64,000 bases of DNA. Origin: an uncultured Lachnospiraceae bacterium (GTDB lineage: Bacteria; Bacillota; Clostridia; Lachnospirales; Lachnospiraceae). Of this stretch, positions 34,600-41,850 are shown in pieces. The position numbers and the translations under genes are program-made. The notes beneath the pieces were generated by a model. That model was not told where the DNA came from. It did no database searches and was given only the letters and a program-made list of their open reading frames with translations. The stretch covers positions 1-64,000 of the forward strand of contig CAKRJP010000007.1 in NCBI GenBank assembly GCA_934351835.1. The letters are read 5' to 3'. Each line of letters opens with the position of its first letter. Position 1 is the first letter of the stretch.

Positions 34600-34680
34600 A
34601 GTCGCTCCGGAACTACGCCATGCCCATTCATAGACCTGCGGTCTATTTCATGTACGGCTACCGCCGTATAAAATAGCAAA
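34600..34680. repeat. Nested hairpin element, possible dispersed repeat
   Basis: ATAGACC-TGC-GGTCTAT (about 34631-34647) overlaps a second inverted repeat, CTATTT...TACGGC with GCCGTA...AAATAG (about 34644-34678). The block lies between the decayed nuclease gene and the rubrerythrin terminator. Its only open frame is not protein-like. The whole 34394-34743 interval otherwise contains no gene. It resembles an intergenic repeat of the kind seen next to such nucleases, but copy number cannot be judged here. Confidence 0.4.
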
Positions 34681-34684
34681 AATA

Positions 34685-34722
34685 AACGCCCTTACAAGTA
34701 AACTTGCAGGGCGTTATTTTTA
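34685..34722. terminator. Terminator of the rubrerythrin gene
   Basis: AACGCCCT pairs with AGGGCGTT, with an inner ACAAGT/ACTTGC-type extension. A and T runs lie on both sides, so it works for the minus-strand gene and possibly both ways. Confidence 0.75.
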
Positions 34723-34743
34723 CCATTTTGCATGGCTTGTTGC

Positions 34744-35286
34744 TTATCCAAAGTATCTCTTTAATAATCCTTCGAAGGCTTTTCCGTGACGTGCTTCGTC
34801 TCTTGCCATCTCGTGTACTGTGTCATGGATTGCATCTAAGTTTGCTGCTTTTGCTCTCTTTGCGAGATCGAATTTTCCTTCTGTTGCGCCGTGCTCCGCA
34901 TCTACACGCATCTCAAGGTTTTTCTTTGTGCTGTCTGTTACTACTTCTCCGAGTAACTCAGCGAATTTTGCTGCATGCTCAGCCTCTTCGTAAGCTGCTT
35001 TTTCCCAGTAGAGCCCGATCTCAGGGTATCCTTCTCTGTGTGCAACTCTTGCCATTGCAAGATACATTCCTACTTCTGAACACTCTCCTTCAAAGTTTGC
35101 TCTTAAATCTGCAAGGATGTCTTCGCTAACGCCCTGTGCTACGCCTACTACGTGCTCAGCAGCCCAGGTTTTCTCGCCTTCAACCTTTTTGAATTTCTCT
35201 GGTCCTACATGACAGACTGGACATTCAGCCGGTGCAGAGTCTCCTTCGTGAACATAACCACATACTGTACATACAAATTTTGCCAT
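34744..35286 (-). CDS. rbr: Reverse-type rubrerythrin (NADH peroxidase family)
   Basis: This 180-residue protein has an N-terminal rubredoxin-like Fe(Cys)4 domain (CTVCGYVHEGDSAPAECPVC, residues 6-25) followed by a ferritin-like diiron domain with the metal ligands in EGECSEVGMYLAMARVA, YEEAEHAAKFAELLG, RVDAEHGA and DEARHGKAFEGLL. The rubredoxin-first order is that of reverse rubrerythrins, which reduce H2O2 and protect strict anaerobes. GGAG precedes the ATG. It lies 113 nt downstream of perR in the same direction, with a PerR-box-like palindrome between them. Confidence 0.95.
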   Translation of the reverse strand: MAKFVCTVCGYVHEGDSAPAECPVCHVGPEKFKKVEGEKTWAAEHVVGVAQGVSEDILADLRANFEGECSEVGMYLAMARVAHREGYPEIGLYWEKAAYEEAEHAAKFAELLGEVVTDSTKKNLEMRVDAEHGATEGKFDLAKRAKAANLDAIHDTVHEMARDEARHGKAFEGLLKRYFG

Positions 35287-35330
35287 AATAATGATCTCCT
35301 TTTCTTTTTAAGTTTTGAATTTATATTATT

Positions 35331-35355
35331 AATATTAGTAACTATTACTGATATT
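35331..35355. promoter_or_regulatory. PerR-box-like palindrome upstream of rubrerythrin
   Basis: AGTAACTATTACT (35337-35349) is an AT-rich inverted repeat extended to an imperfect 25-bp palindrome. It sits 50 nt before the rbr start and is similar in form to clostridial PerR sites. Confidence 0.5.
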
Positions 35356-35399
35356 AAAATAGCATATATATTTGGAAATGTCAATGCTATTTTTTATTT

Positions 35400-35807
35400 T
35401 TAAGAGTTTGTCTTCGGGTTCTTTTTACACGCATCGCACGTACCGTAAAACAGTGTTGTGTGTGCATCTATCGTGCCGTTAAAATGAGCATCTGCCAGTG
35501 CATTGATCTCGTCTATCTGGGTCTGTTCTAACTGCAAGTCGTAAATCTTCCCGCAAGTGGTGCAGATCACATGGTAGTGTGGAGTGGTATCTCCGTCAAA
35601 GTGTGCACCGCCATCGGGGGTTGAGATCTTGAGGGCCTCTCCTGTATCAGCGAGTAAGTTTAAATTGCGATATACGGTTCCAAGGCTGATGTTAGGAAAT
35701 TCTTCTTTTACATGAAGATATACACTATCGGCAGTCGGATGGGATTTTGTGCTGCTAAGATATTCTTTAATAGCTTCTCTCTGTCTGCTGTATTTTAGTG
35801 TTGCCAA
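35400..35807 (-). CDS. perR: Fur-family peroxide regulator, PerR type
   Basis: This 135-residue Fur-family regulator has an N-terminal winged helix (YSRQREAIKEYLSSTKSHPTADSVY ... SLGTVYRNLNLL), the metal-sensing HFDGDTTPHYHVIC segment and two CXXC zinc motifs (CTTC and CDAC). The neighbouring peroxidase gene and the palindromes suggest PerR rather than Fur or Zur. The start is TTG (35805-35807), supported by AAAGGAGG 6 nt upstream and the usual N-terminus. An AT-rich box-like palindrome upstream fits autorepression. Confidence 0.88.
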   Translation of the reverse strand: MATLKYSRQREAIKEYLSSTKSHPTADSVYLHVKEEFPNISLGTVYRNLNLLADTGEALKISTPDGGAHFDGDTTPHYHVICTTCGKIYDLQLEQTQIDEINALADAHFNGTIDAHTTLFYGTCDACKKNPKTNS

Positions 35808-35827
35808 GTTGCGCCTCCTTTATTAAT

Positions 35828-35852
35828 TTGTAATAATAATAACAATTACTAT
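35828..35852. promoter_or_regulatory. PerR-box-like site upstream of perR
   Basis: TTGTAATAATAATAACAATTACT carries the same GTAA/TTAC half-sites as the rbr palindrome and lies 21 nt before the perR start. Confidence 0.4.
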
Positions 35853-35887
35853 AATTAATATAAACGAAAAGAATGGTTTTGTCAATA

Positions 35888-36400
35888 TTATTTTGTATTT
35901 AATTTTTTATAGAATATACATCGTGGCCATCCACCATATTTTATCTTTTCGTTGATTTTTTTATAATGAAGTTTTAAAAATGTATTTACACTGGGGGCAT
36001 TGTCTGGATGGGCGGTACCAAGCAAATGGTAGAAGTTCTGCTCCTGTAAAATGTGTTCGGCTTTCTGCATCAGCTGATACTGCAATCCTTGCCCGCGCCA
36101 TGCCTGGCGTACCATGGCGACTTCCATATGTGCAACTTGATTCAATTCTTCTTCGGAAAGCTTCAGTTCTTGTCCGAGGTTTTCGCTTCCAAGATTATTT
36201 GTCCGTGCAATGAAAATACCGGCAAGTATGCCGTCGCTTTCTGCTTTTAGTGCAAAACCTTCTTTTATAATATAGGTAGCAAGATTTTCATCGGTGTCTT
36301 TGCTGAACCAGGTTTTATCAGGAAGTTCATCATAAACTTCTGTTACAAGTTCCAAAATGTTATCAATATCTTTTTCGTTTGCAATTGTAATTTCTATCAT
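35888..36400 (-). CDS. GNAT-family N-acetyltransferase
   Basis: This 170-residue acetyltransferase has a GNAT core: strands around GILAGIFIART, the central MEVAMVRQAWRGQGLQYQLM acetyl-CoA loop (R-x-x-G-x-G/A pattern) and C-terminal NFYHLLGTAHPDNAPSVNTFLKLHY. Substrate unknown. AGAGGA lies 7 nt before the ATG. It lies upstream of perR on the same strand, with an 80-nt gap that carries the putative PerR site. Confidence 0.88.
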   Translation of the reverse strand: MIEITIANEKDIDNILELVTEVYDELPDKTWFSKDTDENLATYIIKEGFALKAESDGILAGIFIARTNNLGSENLGQELKLSEEELNQVAHMEVAMVRQAWRGQGLQYQLMQKAEHILQEQNFYHLLGTAHPDNAPSVNTFLKLHYKKINEKIKYGGWPRCIFYKKLNTK

Positions 36401-36485
36401 ATTATTGTCCTCTTTTTTATATGTAGTAATTTCAATATATCAAATACTTGAGTACTTTGCAAAGATTCGCCGGATTTCTGCAAAA

Positions 36486-36502
36486 TGTAACATTTCTGTA
36501 AC
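36486..36502 (+). promoter_or_regulatory. WalR-type box 1 (TGTAAC-N5-TGTAAC)
   Basis: Two TGTAAC half-sites are separated by exactly 5 nt. This fits the WalR/YycF consensus TGTWAH-N5-TGTWAH. It lies about 75 bp upstream of the -35 element of the NlpC/P60 gene. Confidence 0.6.
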
Positions 36503-36576
36503 AAACAAAACCGGTAAAATGTATAATTCTGTTATTATAACACATAATATGGCGAGCGAATCTAAGGATGGTTTGC

Positions 36577-36604
36577 TTGACAAAGTAATAGAAGGTGGTA
36601 TAAT
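36577..36604 (+). promoter_or_regulatory. Strong promoter of the NlpC/P60 gene
   Basis: A perfect TTGACA (36577-36582), a 16-nt spacer and a perfect TATAAT (36599-36604). Confidence 0.85.
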
Positions 36605-36618
36605 AACACTGTAACATA

Positions 36619-36635
36619 TGTAACAATTCTGTAAC
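36619..36635 (+). promoter_or_regulatory. WalR-type box 2 (TGTAAC-N5-TGTAAC)
   Basis: A second perfect TGTAAC-N5-TGTAAC repeat lies just downstream of the predicted transcription start; a further TGTAAC (36610-36615) precedes it. A site here would suit repression or roadblocking rather than activation. Confidence 0.6.
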
Positions 36636-36672
36636 ATTTACTAAAGATAAGAAAGCATATAGGAGGGAGTTT

Positions 36673-37575
36673 ATGAATTCTATTTTTAGGAAAGGATTGT
36701 TCCTGGTTACTGTTTCCGGATTTATGACAGCTCTTCCGGTGACTGCACAGGCAGCGGAGGGAACGACTGATACAGTGGCACCGAAGGTTGGTATAGAGAA
36801 GATGCTGAATAATCTGAAACTAGAAGAACAAGATGATATACAGGTATCAGCGTATCTGGTACCGGAAGAAAAGGGTGAGTATTTAGATATGGCGTTCGCT
36901 GATGTGGATTCATTTTTATATGTAAGAAGTGAACCATCAACGGACAGTGAATGGGTAGGTAAGTTATATCCCGGCTATGCCGCAAAGATTGACGGACCTG
37001 TAGGAGAATGGACGAAGGTAGAATCAGGGCCTGTATCCGGATATGTTTATTCTGAGTATATTCTGGTAGGAACTCAGGCAGAGTCGAAAGCACAGGAATT
37101 GATGAATGCTTCGGACTCGAAGGATCCGGATCAGGTATTTTCCTATGCAGAACCGAGAGCGGAAGAACCGGCGCAGGAAAGTACCGTTGCGGAACAGAAG
37201 ACAGAAACTGCGCAGACATCGGCGGGACAAAGTTCGCTGGGACAGCAGGTTGTAGATTATGCATGCCAGTTTATCGGAAATCCATATGTCTGGGGTGGTA
37301 CAAGCCTGACGGACGGGGCCGACTGTTCGGGGTTTGTGCAATCCGTATTTTCACATTTTGGAGTCAGCCTTCCAAGGACGACCTGGGATATGGAGAGCAG
37401 TGGAACAGAAGTAAGTTATGACCAGGCAGTTGCAGGTGACATTATCTTATATGATGGTCATGTAGGAATTTATATGGGAGATGGCCAGATCGTCAATGCG
37501 ATTAATGACGAGATGGGAATCGGGATTTTACCTGCCACATTCACTAATATAGTAACTGTACGAAGATTATTATAA
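36673..37575 (+). CDS. Secreted SH3 + NlpC/P60 peptidoglycan endopeptidase
   Basis: This 300-residue protein has a signal peptide (cleaved near TAQAAEG, about residue 28), then an SH3-like domain (about 73-134, DSFLYVRSEPSTDSEWVGKLYPG). An Ala/Glu/Gln linker and a C-terminal NlpC/P60 domain (about 190-300) follow, with catalytic Cys in DGADCSGFVQSVF, His in LYDGHVGIYMG and a polar residue near QIVNAINDEMG. It should cleave stem peptides in the wall during growth or separation. AGGAGGGAG lies 8 nt upstream. It has its own promoter, flanked by two WalR-type boxes, and a terminator. Confidence 0.93.
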   Translation: MNSIFRKGLFLVTVSGFMTALPVTAQAAEGTTDTVAPKVGIEKMLNNLKLEEQDDIQVSAYLVPEEKGEYLDMAFADVDSFLYVRSEPSTDSEWVGKLYPGYAAKIDGPVGEWTKVESGPVSGYVYSEYILVGTQAESKAQELMNASDSKDPDQVFSYAEPRAEEPAQESTVAEQKTETAQTSAGQSSLGQQVVDYACQFIGNPYVWGGTSLTDGADCSGFVQSVFSHFGVSLPRTTWDMESSGTEVSYDQAVAGDIILYDGHVGIYMGDGQIVNAINDEMGIGILPATFTNIVTVRRLL

Positions 37576-37592
37576 ATAAAGAAGAGAGGAAG

Positions 37593-37630
37593 ACCGGAGA
37601 TATTCTGAAAATGAAATCTCCGGTTTTATT
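37593..37630 (+). terminator. Terminator of the NlpC/P60 gene
   Basis: ACCGGAGAT (37593-37601) pairs with ATCTCCGGT (37616-37624), followed by TTTATTTA. Confidence 0.85.
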
Positions 37631-37698
37631 TACGCGAGCAACGAGCCAAAGTCCGAATCTTTGTACAAATATAGGATAAATTTATTGTTGTAAAACTC

Positions 37699-37909
37699 TT
37701 TGGATAAGTGCGTACACAATTGAAAAATGAAGGTGGAATGGTAGATTGTGAAAAATTTGCAGGCCGAATGTGCAATATGTACAAAAATGTAGAAATTTGT
37801 AAAAATATGCAAAAGTGGATAAAATAGACTTATCCAAGTTATCCACATCGAAAACCACGAAAAAGGTGGAAAAATTGATGTTATTTTAAAATTATCCACA
37901 TTATCCACA
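37699..37909. other. Cluster of DnaA boxes (three perfect, three near-matches)
   Basis: Perfect TTATCCACA occurs at 37839-37847, 37892-37900 and 37901-37909. Near matches are TTATCCAAG at 37830-37838, and on the minus strand at 37699-37707 and 37814-37822. Two pairs are head-to-tail without a gap. The surrounding 37631-38060 is gene-free and very AT-rich, with A and T runs on the right side. No dnaA, dnaN or rpmH is nearby. Confidence 0.7.
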
Positions 37910-38061
37910 TTGAATGGTGGGAAAATGGGGGATTACTCAAGGGTATAAAAAAGAACGAGTGTTTTGTGAAGTTATAATAAAAATAGATTTTTGTCGAAAA
38001 AAAACGAAAATAATGTTGACATTTAAGTATTCAAATATTGGGAATAAATTTACAGAAAATG

Positions 38062-38090
38062 TTTACACAATGATAAAAACCGATTATAAT
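38062..38090 (+). promoter_or_regulatory. Promoter of the DUF1858 gene
   Basis: TTTACA (38062-38067), a 17-nt spacer and a perfect TATAAT (38085-38090) lie about 30 nt before the start codon. Confidence 0.75.
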
Positions 38091-38122
38091 GGAAACACTG
38101 AAAAGAAAAGGAGGTGTCAAGC

Positions 38123-38344
38123 GTGGCACAAATCACAAAAGACATGACATTTGGCGAATTGCTTAATAAATATTATGAGAAGTGTCCTGATATTGTCAGA
38201 GTCCTTATGGAAGCTGGTATGGGATGCGTTGGTTGTCCTCATTCTCAGATGGAGACTATCGAACAGGGCGCATTTGGACATGGTGTTGATCCGGAACCAT
38301 TGGTAGCTCAGATCAATGAATTGCTGAAAGATATCGAGGATTAA
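38123..38344 (+). CDS. DUF1858 domain protein
   Basis: This 73-residue cytoplasmic protein has the DUF1858 signature: ITKDMTFGELLNKYYE followed by GMGCVGCPHSQMETIEQGAFGHG, with a conserved CXXC that suggests a redox or metal role. The family is often attached to anaerobic disulfide or hybrid-cluster systems, but nothing nearby fixes a partner. The GTG start at 38123 lies 8 nt after AGGAGG (38109-38114); the GTG at 38114 overlaps that site and is rejected. Single-gene unit. Confidence 0.9.
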   Translation: MAQITKDMTFGELLNKYYEKCPDIVRVLMEAGMGCVGCPHSQMETIEQGAFGHGVDPEPLVAQINELLKDIED

Positions 38345-38375
38345 TAAGTCTAAGCAGTTTATAATGCATATAAAG

Positions 38376-38403
38376 ACAAGACAGCAAATGCTGTCTTGTT
38401 TTG
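38376..38403 (+). terminator. Terminator of the DUF1858 gene
   Basis: A perfect 10-bp stem, ACAAGACAGC with GCTGTCTTGT, closes AAAT and is followed by Ts. Confidence 0.9.
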
Positions 38404-38430
38404 CGTTGCAGGGGAAATTTGAGTAAAATA

Positions 38431-38456
38431 AGAAAAAGGCCCTGTGGACCTTTTTC
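38431..38456 (-). terminator. Terminator of mecA
   Basis: On the minus strand GAAAAAGGTCC pairs with GGCCTTTTTC, followed by TTATTTT. Confidence 0.7.
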
Positions 38457-38483
38457 ATGCCATATCTTCAGATACGGATATTA

Positions 38484-39224
38484 TCAGATTGTAGCAAGCT
38501 GCTGCACTGCGTCAGTGCTAAGGATAACCTCGCAATGTTCCTCTAAAAATGCGAGATTAGCGCCGGAAGCTTTCTCAATGTTACCATATTCGGATAACAT
38601 ATTGCACAGACGATTGAAATCATTGATTGAATGATCAGACTGTGTCAGTGCGAGGAGAAACAAATCTTCCGCTGGATCCTTATATAAAGTATTGGAACCA
38701 TGGTACATCGGTGTAAGTACCTGAGATGCCTTTAATACATTATCTATGGTAGAGAATGAAAACAGCCGGAGTGCCGGTGCAGATGGTTCATTTTCAGAAA
38801 CTTCTGCTTCAGCAGTCTGGGCGTCTTCGGAAATCCCCAGTTTTTCATTTAATTTTCCGAGAAGATCCATCAAAGTCTCAGCGCCTTCGAGCTTCGCAGG
38901 AGTGGCCGCTTTCTTCGAAAGATTGTCATCACCGTTGGACGGTGCAAATTTCGAAAATCTGGTGTCCAGTTCCTCTGGGTCCTCTACTTTAGTAATTATC
39001 AGCACGATTGAATCAGAAGAAGCCGGAATGGCTTCAATCATCAGCGGGATATCATCCGCCTCAAATCCAAATTCGTAGGCTGCCTGTTGCATCATATCGT
39101 GGAAAAGTGATTTCGCTTTTTCGGTTCCATACGCAAGTTCGCTAAGTTGAAGCTGGCGTTCAGCCAGATCTGCGTGGGTTAAAGTGCAGCGAATCTGATT
39201 ATCATTGAGCTTTTCAATCTTCAT
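38484..39224 (-). CDS. mecA: Adaptor protein MecA
   Basis: This 246-residue adaptor hands substrates to the ClpC protease. The N-terminal substrate-binding domain starts MKIEKLNDNQIRCTLTHADLAER. A variable acidic linker (about residues 95-150) follows, then the C-terminal ClpC-binding domain with LRLFSFSTIDNVLKAS, GSNTLYKDPAEDLFLLAL and the final ASGANLAFLEEHCEVIL segment. The ATG at 39224 is chosen because GGAAG and the family N-terminus agree; GTG 39233 is in frame. Its promoter is readable upstream. Confidence 0.93.
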   Translation of the reverse strand: MKIEKLNDNQIRCTLTHADLAERQLQLSELAYGTEKAKSLFHDMMQQAAYEFGFEADDIPLMIEAIPASSDSIVLIITKVEDPEELDTRFSKFAPSNGDDNLSKKAATPAKLEGAETLMDLLGKLNEKLGISEDAQTAEAEVSENEPSAPALRLFSFSTIDNVLKASQVLTPMYHGSNTLYKDPAEDLFLLALTQSDHSINDFNRLCNMLSEYGNIEKASGANLAFLEEHCEVILSTDAVQQLATI

Positions 39225-39246
39225 ATATATCACTTCCTTCCCGCTT

Positions 39247-39276
39247 AGTATAGCATAGAAAATAGAAGATGTTCAA
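39247..39276 (-). promoter_or_regulatory. Promoter of mecA
   Basis: On the minus strand TTGAAC (39276-39271), an 18-nt spacer and TATACT (39252-39247) lie about 25 nt before the start codon. Confidence 0.65.
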
Positions 39277-39305
39277 ATAAAATAAGTGTAAATTAAAAAA
39301 AGTGC

Positions 39306-39334
39306 TTGCGTGAGAAATAGGCATCCATTATAAT
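39306..39334 (+). promoter_or_regulatory. Promoter of a long leader before the 73-residue protein gene
   Basis: TTGCGT (39306-39311), a 17-nt spacer and a perfect TATAAT (39329-39334). The next gene on this strand starts 350 nt later. Confidence 0.6.
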
Positions 39335-39340
39335 AGCATT

Positions 39341-39686
39341 TACCAGAAGATAGTTTTCCCGGATAACTGTGTTCTTAGAACAGGGAGGGAGAATTTCCAG
39401 AATTAATTTAATATATCTACTTTGTTTTTCAAAATGTAAAATCTGTGGATCTATATAAAACAATCAGAACAGCCATTTCAGGCAAAGATAATCACAAGAG
39501 TTATAATTTATGAAAATCATGAATGTTATTGCAACGCAAGAACTGTCTTCTGTTGCAAGTCAGCTGTAGCGCATTTTTATAGTAAAGACCAATGTATCAC
39601 AGCATCTCCTATTGCTATCAGTATATGCATTTACAGCCACAGTTATCATCGATTTTGCAATAACAGCAAAATAAGGAGGAAACAGC
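39341..39686 (+). other. Long gene-free leader, possible structured RNA
   Basis: About 345 nt without an ORF that has a ribosome site follow a good promoter. Short inverted segments are visible, such as TTGCAACGCAAGAACTGTCTTCTGTTGCAA around 39530-39556. No known riboswitch or T-box motif is recognised, and no terminator is seen before the next gene. Confidence 0.35.
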
Positions 39687-39908
39687 ATGGGAAATAATGA
39701 GGATCAAGTTCTTTTCCGTGAACTGACAAATTATGAAAAGAAACAAGTGGGTTTAAAGATGAATGGAATGCCTGCGAGCCCCATGCAGATCGTGCATGCG
39801 CATATGATGAAAGAAGAAAATCTTTATATGAGAGACTATGTGCTGAATGATGACGGAGATATTAAGGAAGTTGATTTTAACAGTATTTATCCGATGAGAT
39901 TTAGTTAA
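39687..39908 (+). CDS. Small hydrophilic protein, unknown
   Basis: This 73-residue soluble protein begins MGNNEDQVLFRELTNYEKKQ and has a central MNGMPASPMQIVHAHMMKEE helix and an acidic C-terminal part. AAGGAGG lies about 8 nt before the ATG, so translation is well supported. No family recognised. It is preceded by an unusually long leader and is followed by the GH18 gene after about 95 nt. Confidence 0.65.
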   Translation: MGNNEDQVLFRELTNYEKKQVGLKMNGMPASPMQIVHAHMMKEENLYMRDYVLNDDGDIKEVDFNSIYPMRFS

Positions 39909-40004
39909 TTGAGGAAATGTGTATACCCCGCATGAATCAGTCGAAAATAAATAATGACGTGTGTCGAATGGTTTGTTATAATGATATCTAATAGGAGGTT
40001 TAGT

Positions 40005-41780
40005 ATGAGCCAGGGAATAAAAGACAGACAGGCCGCAAGACGCAAGAGTCAGATCGCAAAGCGGAAAAGAGCCCGTCGAAGAAGAAAGATAAGAAGAATC
40101 ATCACGATCATGCTTTTGTTCATATTGATTGTTGCAGCTGCTTTAGCAGCATTTGTGTGGAAAAGATATAGTCCGACAAAAGAAAAGTATGATTTGAACG
40201 AATATTATGGTATAGAAAAAGAAGGACAGATGGCAGTAATTGTCAATAATCATGTAGCAGGAGCGGCCGGAATGATAGCAGACGGTAAGGCATATGTGCA
40301 GTATGATACCGTGAGGGATTCGGTGAACAGCCGGTTCTATTGGGATTCGGAAGGGCAGACGCTTTTGTATACTTTGCCGAATGATATTGTTTCAGCGGAA
40401 GCTGACAGTAAAGAGTATGCAGTGTCTAAGGACAAGAAGAGCGAAGATTACGTCATTGTGAAGATGGATGGAGATACACCTTATATCGCATTAGATTTTA
40501 TTCAGCAGTATACGAATATTGATTATGAAGTATACGAGAGTCCGAGCAGGGTGATGATCGAGAGCGACTGGGGAAAAGTTTCAGTTGCCGATGTAAAGAA
40601 GGATTCTCAGGTGCGTTACCAGGCTGGAGTTAAGAGCCCGATTTTGACAGAAGTTAAAAAGGGCGATGAAGTAACATGGTTAGAAGATGAAGGCAGATGG
40701 AAGAAAGTAAGAACCAGTGACGGTTTCATAGGATATATCAAGCAATCCGCCCTGAAAAAGGTCGAGAAAAAGACGAAGAGCAGAGACTTTGAGGAACCGG
40801 TTTATACGAACATTTCCAAGGATTACACGATCAATCTGGCATGGCATAATGTAACGAATACAGATGCCAACGATTCTGTAGAGACATTGGTTGAGCAGAC
40901 AAAAGGACTGACAACGATCGCACCGACATGGTTCCATGTGGTGAATACCAGCGGAGATATTGAATCCATTGCTTCATCAGATTATGTAAGCTATGCACAT
41001 ATGAAGAAATTAGAAGTGTGGGCGACTGTCAGAGACTTTGACAGTGAAGATGGTATTAATTCTTTCGATGAATCTTATGAATTGTTGAAGAGTACAGAAG
41101 CCAGAAATAATATGATCGACCAGTTGATCAGTGATGCGGTACAGTTGGATCTGGATGGTATTAATGTGGATTTTGAGAAGATTTCTACAGAGTGTGGAGA
41201 GCACTATATTCAGTTTATCCGTGAACTGTCCGTAAGATGCCGACAGAATAATATCGTACTTTCTGTGGATAATTATGTCCCTAAGAGTTTCAATTTGCAG
41301 TACAATCGTGAAGAGCAGGGGGTTGTGGCAGATTATGTGATCATCATGGGATACGATGAGCATTATGCCGGTTCCGAAGAGGCCGGATCGGTTGCATCAT
41401 ATGATTATGTAAAAGAAGGCATTGATGAGACATTGAAAGAAGTACCTGCAGATAAAGTGATCAGTGCAATACCATTCTTTACCCGTTTGTGGAAAGAATC
41501 TTCAGGAAGTATAGACAGTGATGCGCTGGGTATGGATGATGCAAAGGCAACAGTGGATGCGGCCGGTGCGCAGGCGGCATGGGACGAGACTACAAAGCAG
41601 AACTATGCGACCTGGAAAGGATCAGATGGAACGAAGTATGAGATCTGGCTGGAAGATGCGGATTCTCTGGAGCCGAAGTTAGAGCTTATGAAGAAGAATA
41701 AACTTGCAGGTACCGCAGAATGGGCACTTGGACTGGAAAATCAGGATATCTGGACTTTGATACAAAAGTACACAAAATAG
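40005..41780 (+). CDS. Membrane-anchored GH18 glycoside hydrolase with SH3 domain
   Basis: This 591-residue protein starts with a very basic cytoplasmic segment (residues 1-33) and one membrane anchor (about 34-54). A copper-amine-oxidase-like N-terminal domain follows (about 65-205), then an SH3b domain (about 212-262) and a GH18 catalytic domain (about 275-590). The GH18 signature is present as LDGINVDFEKIS, retaining the catalytic Glu of DxxDxDxE, and FFTRLW and TAEWALGLE close the barrel. This architecture matches spore- or wall-associated N-acetylglucosaminidases of the YaaH/YdhD type. The ATG at 40005 has AGGAGG 7 nt upstream; the longer in-frame ATG at 39954 is rejected. The RNA end overlaps the terminator that carries the ribosome site of the next gene. 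Confidence 0.9.
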   Translation: MSQGIKDRQAARRKSQIAKRKRARRRRKIRRIITIMLLFILIVAAALAAFVWKRYSPTKEKYDLNEYYGIEKEGQMAVIVNNHVAGAAGMIADGKAYVQYDTVRDSVNSRFYWDSEGQTLLYTLPNDIVSAEADSKEYAVSKDKKSEDYVIVKMDGDTPYIALDFIQQYTNIDYEVYESPSRVMIESDWGKVSVADVKKDSQVRYQAGVKSPILTEVKKGDEVTWLEDEGRWKKVRTSDGFIGYIKQSALKKVEKKTKSRDFEEPVYTNISKDYTINLAWHNVTNTDANDSVETLVEQTKGLTTIAPTWFHVVNTSGDIESIASSDYVSYAHMKKLEVWATVRDFDSEDGINSFDESYELLKSTEARNNMIDQLISDAVQLDLDGINVDFEKISTECGEHYIQFIRELSVRCRQNNIVLSVDNYVPKSFNLQYNREEQGVVADYVIIMGYDEHYAGSEEAGSVASYDYVKEGIDETLKEVPADKVISAIPFFTRLWKESSGSIDSDALGMDDAKATVDAAGAQAAWDETTKQNYATWKGSDGTKYEIWLEDADSLEPKLELMKKNKLAGTAEWALGLENQDIWTLIQKYTK

Positions 41781-41795
41781 CAAATAATAAAATAT

Positions 41796-41850
41796 AAAAA
41801 TTCCTCCGGAGTCATATATTACAGTAATGGTGGCTTCCGGAGGATTTTTT
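41796..41850 (+). terminator. Intrinsic terminator that overlaps the ribosome site of the amidase gene
   Basis: TTCCTCCGGA (41801-41810) pairs with TCCGGAGGA (41836-41844), with flanking A/T pairs, and is followed by six Ts (41845-41850). The 3' arm contains CGGAGG, the only ribosome site for the ATG at 41851. Confidence 0.8.

Noticed and set aside
34428..34679. Minus-strand 83-residue ORF in the hairpin block
   Set aside because: It crosses both inverted repeats and the A/T-rich flank, has no ribosome site, and its residues reflect the repeat rather than a protein family.
37699..37909. Calling the DnaA-box cluster the chromosomal origin
   Set aside because: No dnaA, dnaN, rpmH or strand switch is present, so only a DnaA-binding cluster is claimed.
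37914..38147. Plus-strand 77-residue ORF overlapping the DUF1858 start
   Set aside because: It begins in the DnaA-box region, spans a clear promoter (38062-38090) and overlaps a recognised gene in another frame.
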